In this document: piece after piece, positions 33,024 through 41,206 of the stretch
Position numbering within the stretch: the first letter of the stretch is position 1
Layout: each line of letters starts with the position of its first letter
From: JAUQQI01 sp040289115
GTDB taxonomy: Bacteria > Chloroflexota > Dehalococcoidia > JAUQQI01
Assembly (NCBI GenBank): GCA_040289115.1
Contig: PSKS01000005.1
Span: forward strand, 1 to 64,000
Direction: 5' to 3'
DNA: 64,000 nt
Program-made: the position numbers and the translations under genes
Notes under the pieces: model-generated
Databases searched by the model: none
Told to the model about the DNA's origin: nothing
Seen by the model: the letters and a program-made list of their open reading frames with translations, nothing else

Positions 33024-33335
33024 TTAGACCTCCTTCGGGATTCTTAGGCTTAGGCCAGGGCTAAAGGGCTCTTGAGTTCTACGCTTCCACCTCCCTCCAA
33101 TTAGGACTCCCAGCATGGTCACGACCATGCCGACAAGGGTGATAAGGTGGACCCAAAAGGCCGCCGCGGCTGGAATTCCCCAACCAGTCTGGACCCCGGC
33201 ATGGTAAGCAACGTCGGCCGACCCGCCGACGGCAAAGACCCCCAGGCCAATTCGCATCAAGGGGGGCCAACTGCCGACCTCCCTCCCCAGCCGCCGAAAG
33301 ACCCTCCGGGCGAAACCCCCGGTAACGGAGACCAT
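33024..33335 (-). CDS. Small membrane protein, unknown
   Basis: 103 residues. A basic N-terminus (FARRVFRRLGREV) is followed by two or three hydrophobic helices (LMRIGLGVFAVGGSADVAYHAG, AFWVHLITLVGMVVTMLGVLIGG) and a basic tail. In-helix histidines (AYHAG, WVHLI) resemble those of its downstream neighbour. Stops 3 bases before the next gene. No known family recognised. Confidence 0.65.
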   Translation of the reverse strand: MVSVTGGFARRVFRRLGREVGSWPPLMRIGLGVFAVGGSADVAYHAGVQTGWGIPAAAAFWVHLITLVGMVVTMLGVLIGGRWKRRTQEPFSPGLSLRIPKEV

Positions 33336-33347
33336 CTTTTTAAATCC

Positions 33348-34223
33348 TTAACTTCCTTCGGCAGACGTCACGCCCGGCCCGAACTTGAGCAGACCGCGAA
33401 GATAGCTGAGCCAGTCGGCCGGCCGCCCCTTCGGACTCAGGGCCCTGAAAATGGCCCTGGTTTCGGGCTTTAAAAGGCCGTCCAGGCGGGCATCCAAATC
33501 TGCAACAACGGCGGCCAGGGCGATGCTGTTTCGCAAGTACCAGCTGACCAGGTCCACCAGCAGCCGCTGGCGGGTGCGCACAGCCATCGCCTCCCGGTCG
33601 CCGACTATCTCACCGGCCAAAACTTCGGCCTGATCAGGTACGACAATGAGCCAGCGGGCCGGACCTTCGGGGACGACCCGGTAGCGGTAAACCTGGCCCC
33701 GGCAGGCCCCGCACTCCTGGGGACAACCGGCAAAGCAGACGGTGGTGACCCCCACGCCCCGCCCCTCGGCCCGACCCAGGTCGGGACCGAGGGCCTGGGC
33801 CTCCGGCGGGTAAAGCCCCACCAAAAGTTCGCCCTGGGCCGAGGCCACCAGGCTCCGGGCATGGTCAAGGAGGGCGGAATGGCCCCGGATATTCCAGACG
33901 TATTCATATTCGGCCGGGGCGGTCAGCTCGGCGAGGGCCCGGCGAGCATCCTCCAGGAGGCCGTGATAGCGGCTGTGAAGCCGGGCGATAAGCTCGTCGG
34001 GGGGAATTGGGGCGTAGCGAACGCCGGCCTCAGCATCGACCCGGACCACTGCCCCCCGCTCCTCAAGCCGCTGGAGGACAGCATAGATATCGGCCCGGGG
34101 AACGCCGGAGAGCTTGGCGAGCTCGTAGCCGTTTAGGGGGCTCCGACGCAAAAGGGCGGTATACGCCCGGGCCTCGTACTCGGCGAAGCCCAGCAGCCGA
34201 AGGGTTAAAACCGGGTCGGCCAT
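33348..34223 (-). CDS. TrmB-family transcriptional regulator with a four-Cys cluster
   Basis: 291 residues. The N-terminal winged helix (LRLLGFAEYEARAYTALLRRSPLNGYELAKLSGVPRADIYAVLQRLEERG) is the TrmB DNA-binding domain. It is followed by a phospholipase-D-like region with HSALLDHARSLVASAQGELLVGLYP. Unusual is CFAGCPQECGACRG near residue 170, four closely spaced cysteines that could hold a metal or an iron-sulfur centre. TrmB proteins typically sense sugars. A palindrome just upstream (34241-34262) is a likely autoregulatory operator. Adjacent to small membrane and copper genes. Confidence 0.85.
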   Translation of the reverse strand: MADPVLTLRLLGFAEYEARAYTALLRRSPLNGYELAKLSGVPRADIYAVLQRLEERGAVVRVDAEAGVRYAPIPPDELIARLHSRYHGLLEDARRALAELTAPAEYEYVWNIRGHSALLDHARSLVASAQGELLVGLYPPEAQALGPDLGRAEGRGVGVTTVCFAGCPQECGACRGQVYRYRVVPEGPARWLIVVPDQAEVLAGEIVGDREAMAVRTRQRLLVDLVSWYLRNSIALAAVVADLDARLDGLLKPETRAIFRALSPKGRPADWLSYLRGLLKFGPGVTSAEGS

Positions 34224-34240
34224 CGGCCTGCCCCCTTTTA

Positions 34241-34262
34241 AGTAGTTGGGATAACAACTACT
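34241..34262. promoter_or_regulatory. Palindromic operator upstream of TrmB
   Basis: AGTAGTTG (34241-34248) and CAACTACT (34255-34262) are perfect 8-bp arms separated by GGATAA. It ends 18 bases before the TrmB ATG. Typical size and place for a dimeric winged-helix repressor. Confidence 0.6.
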
Positions 34263-34320
34263 AGCATCTATTTAAGGATAGCCGGTGCGGCTCTGCCTGT
34301 CAAGGCCGGCGGGCTGCCCC

Positions 34321-34354
34321 GGCTAAAAATCCCGACCAGGGTCGGTTTTTAGCC
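34321..34354 (-). terminator. Bidirectional rho-independent terminator after the VOC gene
   Basis: CCGACC/GGTCGG stem with flanking TAAAAA/TTTTTA on both sides forms an extended 15-bp helix interrupted by a TC bulge. It begins 3 bases after the VOC stop. Runs of T on either strand let it stop transcription in both directions. Confidence 0.8.
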
Positions 34355-34357
34355 GGG

Positions 34358-34795
34358 CTACTTCATCTCCTCGATTTTCTGGCGGAAGAATAGCTGGTAG
34401 CCGTCGGGGTCCTCGACCCGGTATTCCCGGTAGCCCCACGGTTGGGCTACCGGTTCCTCCACCAGCACAAAGCCGGGTTCGTTGGGGTCGAGGGGGGTTA
34501 CGCCCATCTCCCGGGCCTGGTGAAAGTGGCCGTGCACGTCGCGGACGGCAAAGTAGAGCCGGATGCCCTGCCCCCGGGGCTCGGTCACCGCCCCGTCGGG
34601 CAAGCTTTCTAGAATAAGGCGGGCGTTGCCCACGTTGAAGATGACGCGGTCGGGTTCGACGGCTTCGACTTCAAAGCCGAGGGAATCCTGGTAAAAACTA
34701 AGGGACTCTTCCAGGTCGCTTACCCCCAGCACCACTTCGTCGATGCGGTGGGGTTGGACCCTTTGTCTGAACTCGGGCTCGGCGTGGGTTGCCAC
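34358..34795 (-). CDS. Glyoxalase/bleomycin-resistance (VOC) family protein
   Basis: 145 residues from GTG with AGGAGG upstream. Paired beta-alpha-beta-beta-beta units: HRIDEVVLGVSDLEESLSFYQDSLGFEVEA in the first half and YFAVRDVHGHFHQARE…YREYRVEDPDGYQLFF in the second. Metal ligand candidates are His17, Glu63-type (ILES) and Glu130-type (YREYRVEDPDG). A small dioxygenase, isomerase or binding protein; substrate unknown. Confidence 0.82.
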   Translation of the reverse strand: MATHAEPEFRQRVQPHRIDEVVLGVSDLEESLSFYQDSLGFEVEAVEPDRVIFNVGNARLILESLPDGAVTEPRGQGIRLYFAVRDVHGHFHQAREMGVTPLDPNEPGFVLVEEPVAQPWGYREYRVEDPDGYQLFFRQKIEEMK

Positions 34796-34887
34796 AGCTA
34801 TTTCCTCCTAAAATCGGGGTTGTTTGACAAAGCGCGCCTAACAGCAATAGATATTTTGCCATCCCGGCGCCCAGATGGTGCTGAAAA

Positions 34888-35943
34888 TCACCCGGCCGGC
34901 GGCGACTCGGACGCGGCCTCCCAGAGCTGGGGCTGAACCGGGCGGTGGGCCGGGTAGGGTATGCCCAGGTGCTCATAGGCCCGCGGCGTCGCCACCCGCC
35001 CGACCCGGGTCCGGTCGAGGAAGCCGAGCTGAAGCAGGTACGGCTCGTAGACGTCGGCGATGGTATCGGGGTCTTCGCTGATGGCGGCGGCGATGGTCTC
35101 GAGGCCCACCGGCCCGCCCCCGAACTTCTCGATAACCGTCCGGAGCACCCGCCGGTCCACCTCGTCCAGGCCCACCTCGTCTACTTCCAGCCGCTCCAGG
35201 GCAAAGCGGGCCGTGTGTCGGGTGATGCGGCCGTCGCCCATCACCTGCGCAAAGTCCCGCACCCGCTTAAGCAACCGGTTCGCCACCCGGGGCGTTCCCC
35301 GGGACCGGCGGGCGACCTCCTCGGCCCCGGCCTCGTCTATCTCCACCCCCAGGATTCTGGCCGAGCGCTTGACGATTTCGACCATCGCCGGCAGGTCGTA
35401 AAAATCCAGCCGGCAGACGACCCCGAACCGGTCCCGGAGGGGGGCGGAGAGGAGGGCGTAGCGGGTTGTGGCCCCGATGAGGGTGAACTTGTTGAGCTGA
35501 AGGCGCAGGGAGCGGGCACCCGGGCCTTTGCCCAGGACGATGTCGATGGCGAAGTCCTCCATGGCCGGGTAAAGGACCTCCTCGACGGCCCGATTGAGCC
35601 GGTGAATTTCGTCGATGAAGAGGACATCCCCCGGCTGGAGGCTAGTGAGGATCGCCGCCAGGTCACCGGCCCGTTCGATGGCCGGCCCCGAGGTGATCCG
35701 GAAGTTAACCCCCAGTTCGTTGGCGATAATCCCAGCCAGGGTAGTCTTCCCCAGGCCGGGTGGGCCGTAAAGGATGAGGTGCTCCAGGGGCTCCTTGCGG
35801 GCCCGGGCCGCCTGAATGTAAACCCGCAGGTTCTCTTTTAGCCGGTCTTGGCCGATAAACTCGTCGAGCCGCCGGGGCCGCAGGCTCAGCTCCAGCTCGG
35901 CGTCGGCGGGCTGAACCCGGGGTGAAAGGACGCGTTCGCTCAT
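34888..35943 (-). CDS. ruvB: Holliday junction branch-migration helicase RuvB
   Basis: 351 residues. Walker A GPPGLGKTT near 61, Walker B FIDEIHRL, sensor ATTRYALLSAPLRDRFG with the arginine region, and the C-terminal winged helix (LGFLDRTRVGRVATPRAYEHLG). RuvB hexamers pump DNA through the RuvA-bound four-way junction. ruvA and ruvC are not next to it. A TATAAT box at 35956-35961 would start transcription only about 6 bases before the ATG, suggesting a leaderless or very short-leader mRNA. Confidence 0.97.
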   Translation of the reverse strand: MSERVLSPRVQPADAELELSLRPRRLDEFIGQDRLKENLRVYIQAARARKEPLEHLILYGPPGLGKTTLAGIIANELGVNFRITSGPAIERAGDLAAILTSLQPGDVLFIDEIHRLNRAVEEVLYPAMEDFAIDIVLGKGPGARSLRLQLNKFTLIGATTRYALLSAPLRDRFGVVCRLDFYDLPAMVEIVKRSARILGVEIDEAGAEEVARRSRGTPRVANRLLKRVRDFAQVMGDGRITRHTARFALERLEVDEVGLDEVDRRVLRTVIEKFGGGPVGLETIAAAISEDPDTIADVYEPYLLQLGFLDRTRVGRVATPRAYEHLGIPYPAHRPVQPQLWEAASESPPAG

Positions 35944-35955
35944 ATTTTCGAACTT

Positions 35956-35961
35956 ATTATA
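35956..35961 (-). promoter_or_regulatory. -10 box of ruvB
   Basis: TATAAT on the minus strand, 12 bases before the ruvB ATG. No convincing -35 at 16-18 bases. The implied leader is about 6 bases. Confidence 0.45.
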
Positions 35962-35965
35962 CCCC

Positions 35966-36445
35966 TCAAAACACGAACGGCGCGGTCATCGGGTTTGCCC
36001 GCAGGGTTTCCCACTCCGCGTCGGAGAGGGGTTCCGGCCGGTCCCGATCGGCGTCAACGGGGCAGAGGAACCCGAAGGGTTCGGACCCGTCGTTAATCCA
36101 GCGGTGGGGGGTTTCGGGTGGGACGTAAACTAGGTCGAACGGTTTTAATTCAAACACCCGGCTTCCCACCAGGGCCTTGCCCCGACCCCGCAGGACGACG
36201 ATGAAGTGGACATGCCGGTGCTTTTCGAGGCTGGAGTAGCCCCCGGGTTCAAGCTCAAAGTAGCGCAGTTCAAAGGCGCGCGGGGCTTCGGGTGGCGGCC
36301 CCAGGACGAACCGGGTCACCCCGGCCCAATCCATACCCCGGCGCCCGTCGGCGCTTTTGTAACTTCGCCCCCCGAAGCCGACCCAGCGAAACTTCCCGGG
36401 GTCAAACTCTACCTTTCGGGCCGCCTGCCAGTTCGCCTCGCCCAT
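35966..36445 (-). CDS. Cupin-domain protein
   Basis: 159 residues from ATG 36445. Central beta-barrel with cupin motif 1 in SLEKHRHVHFIVVLRGRG (two His plus the usual following residues) and motif 2 in FDLVYVPPETPHRWIN (His). These His residues commonly bind a metal. No fusion domains. The substrate is unknown; relatives include small isomerases and dioxygenases. Transcribed away from fumC. Confidence 0.8.
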   Translation of the reverse strand: MGEANWQAARKVEFDPGKFRWVGFGGRSYKSADGRRGMDWAGVTRFVLGPPPEAPRAFELRYFELEPGGYSSLEKHRHVHFIVVLRGRGKALVGSRVFELKPFDLVYVPPETPHRWINDGSEPFGFLCPVDADRDRPEPLSDAEWETLRANPMTAPFVF

Positions 36446-36629
36446 GGCCGCCAAAACTCCGCAATGTCCATTTTACCCGATTTACGAACTGGGGCGGCGC
36501 TGGGCCCGGTGCCTTGGGGTCCGGCTGGTTGGGGCCTCTTAGGTCAACGCAAGGCATGGCCCCTAACCCCGGGCGGGTGGTCTAAAATGTATGGGAGTTT
36601 TAAAGCTTGCCCGGGAGGGAAAAGTCCTT

Positions 36630-38051
36630 ATGACGGTTGAGCATAAGCGGTTCCGGCTCGAGCGCGACTCGATGGGTGAGATGGAGGTGCCCGAAGATGC
36701 GCTCTGGGGCGCCTCGACGCAGCGGGCCGTGCTTAACTTCCCCATTTCGGGCCTCAGGTTTCCCCGGCGGTTTATCCAGGCCCTCGGCCTCATCAAACGG
36801 GCGGCGGCCGAGACCAACAAGGAGCTGGGCCTTCTAGACCCCAAGGTCGCCGACGCCATTGCGCAGGCCGCCCAGGAGGTGGCCGACGGCCGCTGGGACG
36901 GCCACTTCCCCGTGGATGTTTTCCAGACCGGCTCCGGCACCTCGACTAACATGAACGCCAATGAGGTGATCGCCAACCGGGCCATCGAAATTCTGGGCGG
37001 TGAGCGAGGCTCCCGGCTGGTCCACCCCAACGACCACGTTAACCTGGGCCAGTCTTCCAACGACGTCATCCCCACCGCCATCCACCTTTCGGCCCTCCTG
37101 GCCATTAAGGAGGAGCTGGTTCCGGCCCTTACGGAGCTAGAAAGGGCCCTGCGGGCCAAGGCCGAGGAGTTCTGGCCCATAATAAAGACCGGCCGAACCC
37201 ACCTGATGGATGCCACCCCCATCCGCCTCGGGCAGGAGTTTCTGGGCTACGCCGGCCAGGTGGAGCGGGGGTTGCGCCGCCTCCGCCACGCCGAAGAGGA
37301 GCTTTCGGAGCTGGCCCTGGGCGGGACGGCCGTGGGTACCGGGGTCAACACCCACCCAGAGTTTGCCCGCCGGGTCATCGGCCGCCTTGCGGCCTGGACC
37401 GGCCTCAACCTTCGGGAGACGGACAATCACTTCCAGGCCCAGGCGGCCATGGACGGGGCGGTGGAGGCCAGTGGGGTGCTTCGGACCATTGCTGTGAGCC
37501 TGCTTAAAATCGCCAACGACATCCGCTGGATGGGGTCGGGGCCTCGGGCCGGGCTTGGCGAGCTTTTGCTACCCGAGGTCCAACCGGGAAGCAGCATTAT
37601 GCCGGGCAAGGTCAACCCCGTTATCCCCGAATCCCTGATCCAGGTCTGCGCCCACGTCATCGGCAATGACACGGCGGTGATGTTGGGCGGTCAGTGGGGG
37701 TTCTTCGAACTTAACACGATGATGCCCCTCATCGGCTACAACCTGCTGGAGTCCATAAGCCTGCTGGCCAGTGCAACCAAAAACTTCACCGAAAAGTGTG
37801 TGCTGGGCCTTAAAGCCACCGAACGGGGACCGGAGCTGGTGGAAAAGGGGCTGATGTTGGCCACTGCCCTCGCCCCGGTCATCGGCTATGACGCGGCGGC
37901 CGCCATTGCCAAGGAGGCAGCCAGGACAGGCCGAACCATCCGGGAGGTGGCCCGGGAGAGAACCAACCTTTCGGAAGAGGAACTTGACCGAATTCTGGAC
38001 CCGGCCCGGATGGTGGAGCCGGGCCTGGGGGTGGGGCCGGTCGCGGGCTAG
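36630..38051 (+). CDS. fumC: Fumarate hydratase, class II
   Basis: 473 residues from ATG 36630 with GGGAGGG ten bases upstream; an earlier ATG at 36591 lies too close to a TAAAAT -10 box. DSMGEMEVPEDALWGASTQRA, TGSGTSTNMNANEVIANRA, HPNDHVNLGQSSND and the signature GSSIMPGKVNP are all present. Iron-free hydration of fumarate to malate in the citric-acid cycle. This is a second fumarase next to the class I type at 19606-21080; the class II enzyme is the oxygen-tolerant one. Aspartase is less likely because of the HPNDHVN motif. Confidence 0.92.
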   Translation: MTVEHKRFRLERDSMGEMEVPEDALWGASTQRAVLNFPISGLRFPRRFIQALGLIKRAAAETNKELGLLDPKVADAIAQAAQEVADGRWDGHFPVDVFQTGSGTSTNMNANEVIANRAIEILGGERGSRLVHPNDHVNLGQSSNDVIPTAIHLSALLAIKEELVPALTELERALRAKAEEFWPIIKTGRTHLMDATPIRLGQEFLGYAGQVERGLRRLRHAEEELSELALGGTAVGTGVNTHPEFARRVIGRLAAWTGLNLRETDNHFQAQAAMDGAVEASGVLRTIAVSLLKIANDIRWMGSGPRAGLGELLLPEVQPGSSIMPGKVNPVIPESLIQVCAHVIGNDTAVMLGGQWGFFELNTMMPLIGYNLLESISLLASATKNFTEKCVLGLKATERGPELVEKGLMLATALAPVIGYDAAAAIAKEAARTGRTIREVARERTNLSEEELDRILDPARMVEPGLGVGPVAG

Positions 38052-38057
38052 GGGGTA

Positions 38058-38192
38058 ATAAAGATAGCGTTAAAGGTTTTACGCAATTTAGGCCGGGGGC
38101 GGGCCCTTTCACCCGAAGCCCTGCCAGACTTAACAGTGGCCGTTGACGCTATCCTCGGGCTGGCCCAGCAAAACGAGGAGGCCGAAAAATGA
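38058..38192 (+). CDS. Possible small ORF between fumC and the aminotransferase gene
   Basis: In the same frame as fumC, directly after its TAG stop, 44 sense codons follow ending LAQQNEEAEK and a TGA that overlaps the next gene's ATG (ATGA). No ATG, GTG or TTG lies at the front; ATA 38058 is the only plausible start. The deduced peptide is a basic then acidic amphipathic sequence (IKIALKVLRNLGRGRALSPEA). Overlap with the downstream start suggests translation, but the absent start codon keeps confidence low. Confidence 0.3.
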   Translation: MKIALKVLRNLGRGRALSPEALPDLTVAVDAILGLAQQNEEAEK

Positions 38193-39511
38193 CGGATGCA
38201 GCTGAAAGGGTTTATTCAGAACGCAACCGCCGCTCAGCCGAGCTTTACGCCCGGGCCCAGCGGGTCCTGCCCGGAGGCAACAGCCGCACCACCGTCTTCT
38301 TTTCACCTTACCCCTTTTACGCTGTTCGGGGCGAGGGTTGCCGGGTGTGGGACGCCGACGGCCATGTCCGGGTCGACTTTTTAAACAACTACACCGCCCT
38401 TATTCTTGGCCATGCCCACCCAAAGGTGGTGGCAGCGATAGCCGAGGCGGCGGCCCGGGGAACTTCCTTTGCGGCCCCCACCGAGTACGAAATCCGGCTG
38501 GCCGAGGAGCTCTGCCGACGGGTCAAATCGGTTGAGCAGGTCCGGTTTACCAACTCTGGGACGGAGGCTACCATGCTGGCCGTGCGGGCCGCCCGGGCGT
38601 ATACCGGCCGGCCGAAAATCGCCAAGTTCGAAGGCGGCTACCATGGCTCCCACGACTACGCCGCCGTGAGTGTCGGCCCTGACCCCGACCGGGCCGGGCC
38701 CACCGACTGGCCCCAGCCGGTGCCCGACGGCCCGGGGATTCCCGAGTCTATCCTGGGCACGGTGGTAATCCTGCCTTATAACAACCTCGAGGCCGTAAGT
38801 CGCATCCTGGAGCGGGAAGGAAAAGAGGTCGCCGCCGTCATCGTCGAGCCCCTGATGGGGGCAGGCGGGGCGGTGCCGGCCACGGTCGAGTTCCTCCGGG
38901 GCCTGTGGGAGCTTACCCGTCGGCTGGGTATTGTCCTAATCTTCGATGAGGTTATCGCCTTCCGCTTGGCCTACGGCGGGGCCCAGGAGTACTTCGGGGT
39001 GGAGGCCGACCTGACCACCTTTGGCAAGATAATCGGCGGAGGCCTGCCGGTGGGGGCCCTGGGCGGCCGGGCCGATATCATGGGACTCTTCGACCCGCGC
39101 CGGCCCGACCGGATCGGCCACGGCGGGACCTTTAACGCCAACCCGGTGACGATGGCAGCGGGCCTGGCAACCTTGGCCGAGCTGACCCCGGCCGCCTACG
39201 AGCACCTGAACCGGCTCGGGGAGCTTGCCCGCCGGAGACTCTGGCAGGCGTTCGAGCGGCTCGAATTACCGGCTCAGGTTACCGGGGCCGGGTCGGTCTT
39301 TGCCGTGCACTTCACGGCCGAGCCGGTAACCGACTACCGGTCGGCCCGGCGGGGCGCAAATCCCGAGCTCCTGCGCCGGCTTCACCTCGGCTTGCTCAAC
39401 GAAGGGGTGATTATTGCGCCCCGGGGCATGGGGTGCATCTCCACCCCGATGACCGAGGCCGAGGTCGAATTTCTGGGCCAGGCGGTGGAGAAGGCCCTGG
39501 GCGGCCCCTAG
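38189..39511 (+). CDS. Class III aminotransferase of glutamate-1-semialdehyde aminomutase type
   Basis: 440 residues after GAGGAGGCC. LPGGNSRTTVFFSPYPFYAVRGEGCRVWDADGHVRVDF is the HemL-like opening; the PLP lysine lies in TTFGKIIGGGLPVGA near 272, with IFDEVIAF before it and GHGGTFNANPV after it. True HemL makes 5-aminolevulinate from glutamate semialdehyde. The ending and the lack of other haem genes nearby leave a different amino-group transfer open. Convergent with ppa, sharing CTAG at the stops. Confidence 0.8.
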   Translation: MTDAAERVYSERNRRSAELYARAQRVLPGGNSRTTVFFSPYPFYAVRGEGCRVWDADGHVRVDFLNNYTALILGHAHPKVVAAIAEAAARGTSFAAPTEYEIRLAEELCRRVKSVEQVRFTNSGTEATMLAVRAARAYTGRPKIAKFEGGYHGSHDYAAVSVGPDPDRAGPTDWPQPVPDGPGIPESILGTVVILPYNNLEAVSRILEREGKEVAAVIVEPLMGAGGAVPATVEFLRGLWELTRRLGIVLIFDEVIAFRLAYGGAQEYFGVEADLTTFGKIIGGGLPVGALGGRADIMGLFDPRRPDRIGHGGTFNANPVTMAAGLATLAELTPAAYEHLNRLGELARRRLWQAFERLELPAQVTGAGSVFAVHFTAEPVTDYRSARRGANPELLRRLHLGLLNEGVIIAPRGMGCISTPMTEAEVEFLGQAVEKALGGP

Positions 39512-40011
39512 CCCCGGCCCCGAACCAGGCGGTGGCGCTGTTGGGCCTCCTCGATGAGCCTCCAGGCCGCCTCCACGTCGGCCCAGCCGTAGACTTCCAC
39601 CTCTTTTTCTTCCAGGTCCTTATAGACCGTGAAGAAGTGCTCGATCTCCCGCAGCAGGTGGGCCGGCAGGTCCCCCAGTCGCCGCACTTCCTTAAGGCGG
39701 GGGTCTCCCACTGGCACGGCCACAATCTTTTCGTCGACCCCCTTCTCATCCCGCATCAGCAGGACCCCAATGGGCCGGATGGGCACGACGCACCCGGTAA
39801 AGGTCGGCTCATAGACGATTACCAGCACATCTAAGGGGTCCCCGTCGGCCGAAAGGGTATCTAAGATCAGGCCGTAGTCCGACGGGTAGTGCAGGGGCGA
39901 GTATAGGACCCGGTCCAGTCGGAATCGGCCAAGCTTTTCGTCGTATTCGTACTTGTTGCGGCTGCCCCGTGGAATCTCAATCAGGGCCAGGAGAGGCTGT
40001 TCCTGAAGCAT
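39508..40011 (-). CDS. ppa: Inorganic pyrophosphatase (family I)
   Basis: 167 residues. IEIPRGSRNKYEYD, LHYPSDYGLI, the signature DGDPLDVLV and VDEKIVAVPVGDP carry the metal and phosphate ligands. Soluble enzyme that hydrolyses pyrophosphate and pulls biosynthetic reactions forward. Its start overlaps the end of the upstream dehydratase gene by 35 bases, so both are likely on one mRNA. Confidence 0.95.
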   Translation of the reverse strand: MLQEQPLLALIEIPRGSRNKYEYDEKLGRFRLDRVLYSPLHYPSDYGLILDTLSADGDPLDVLVIVYEPTFTGCVVPIRPIGVLLMRDEKGVDEKIVAVPVGDPRLKEVRRLGDLPAHLLREIEHFFTVYKDLEEKEVEVYGWADVEAAWRLIEEAQQRHRLVRGRG

Positions 40012-40996
40012 CGGTCAGCACTTCCCGAAGGGTCTCCAGAGTAACGTTGCCCCCGGTGAGAATCAGGGCAACTTTGCGGCCGGCGAGTCGGTCCCGGAGG
40101 CGGAGGGCCCCGGCGGTTGAGGCGGCCCCAGCCCCTTCGGCAACCAGGTGGGCCGTCTCTAGTAAAAGCCGCATCGCCGCCTTGAGCTCCTCGTCGCTTA
40201 CCAGGATTATCTCATCTATTAGCCGCCAGAGGACCCTCAGGGGAAGCTCAAAGGCGACCCGGGTAGCCAGCCCTTCGGCGAAGGTGGCCGCCTCCGGGGT
40301 CTCCAGGAGGCGGCGGGCCCGCCAGGAGAGGTAAACTACCGGCGCCCGCTCCGACTGCACCCCGATAACCTTGATCTGGGGGTTAACGGCCTTGGCGACG
40401 ATCGAGGCCCCGCAGGCGCAACTTCCGGCCCCGACGGGGGCAAAGATGTACTCGACGTCCGGGACCGCTTCGATGATTTCGAGGCTGGCAGTGCCGACGC
40501 CGGCGATCAGCAGAGGCTCGTTGGCGGCGTGGACGTAGCGCATGCCGGTATCGGCGGCGAACTGCTCGGCGGCTTCCCGGGCCTCGTCAAAGTCGCGGCC
40601 GGTTAAGATAACCTCGGCCCCGAGCCGGCGCATGGCGGCCACCTTGTAGGGGTTCGAATGCTCCGGGGCGAAGATGACAGCCCGCGTGCCGAAGAGGCGG
40701 GCGGCATAGGCGATGGACTGCCCGTGGTTGCCGGTGGAAGCCGTGACCACCCCCCGAGCCCGCTCGGCCGGATCCATGGCCGCCAGGAGGTTCACCCCGC
40801 CCCGGACCTTAAAGGCGCCGATGGGCTGGAGACTCTCGACCTTAACGTAGACCTCGGCCCCCAGCACCTCGGCCAAGGCCGGCGGCCGGATAAGGGGTGT
40901 GGGCTTTAAATAGGGGGCGATCCGACGGCGGGCAATCAGGATGTCGTGAAAATTGGGTTCCCAGAGTTTACTGGGGGTTCCAGGTTCGGAGTTCAT
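39977..40996 (-). CDS. Threonine/serine dehydratase-like PLP enzyme (type II fold)
   Basis: 339 residues. PLP lysine in PIGAFKVRGG near 58, cofactor loop STGNHGQ, phosphate-binding glycines in VGAGSCACGA and a C-terminal ILTGGNV. Length and lack of a regulatory ACT domain fit TdcB-type catabolic threonine dehydratase or serine racemase rather than biosynthetic IlvA. Makes 2-oxobutyrate or pyruvate plus ammonia. A TATAAT box at 41035-41040 (minus strand) may be its promoter. Confidence 0.85.
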   Translation of the reverse strand: MNSEPGTPSKLWEPNFHDILIARRRIAPYLKPTPLIRPPALAEVLGAEVYVKVESLQPIGAFKVRGGVNLLAAMDPAERARGVVTASTGNHGQSIAYAARLFGTRAVIFAPEHSNPYKVAAMRRLGAEVILTGRDFDEAREAAEQFAADTGMRYVHAANEPLLIAGVGTASLEIIEAVPDVEYIFAPVGAGSCACGASIVAKAVNPQIKVIGVQSERAPVVYLSWRARRLLETPEAATFAEGLATRVAFELPLRVLWRLIDEIILVSDEELKAAMRLLLETAHLVAEGAGAASTAGALRLRDRLAGRKVALILTGGNVTLETLREVLTDASGTASPGPD

Positions 40997-41034
40997 CGTA
41001 AGCTACACCGCCGACGGAGAATGCCAGTTTAAAT

Positions 41035-41040
41035 ATTATA
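41035..41040 (-). promoter_or_regulatory. -10 box upstream of the threonine dehydratase-like gene
   Basis: TATAAT on the minus strand, 38 bases before the ATG. No clear -35 at standard spacing, so support is modest. Confidence 0.35.
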
Positions 41041-41163
41041 ACACTCTGGGCGTACCTAGGTGCGCAACCGGGCAGGGACGCACCAGAAATTCCCGGGCTG
41101 GCGTCGGCCCTTTGGTCCGGCCGCGCCTTTACGCTGGAAACCTCTGCTCGCCCGGGCGGCCCC

Positions 41164-41192
41164 TTGACGATTTCAGGCGGGTCCTCTACAAT
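41164..41192 (+). promoter_or_regulatory. Promoter for the crotonase-aminotransferase operon
   Basis: TTGACG (41164-41169) and TACAAT (41187-41192), spacer 17. Transcription would start near 41199, giving a leader of about 8 bases. A GGAAGGAG sequence directly abuts the ATG, too close for normal use. Confidence 0.65.
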
Positions 41193-41206
41193 CGGCCGGA
41201 AGGAGC

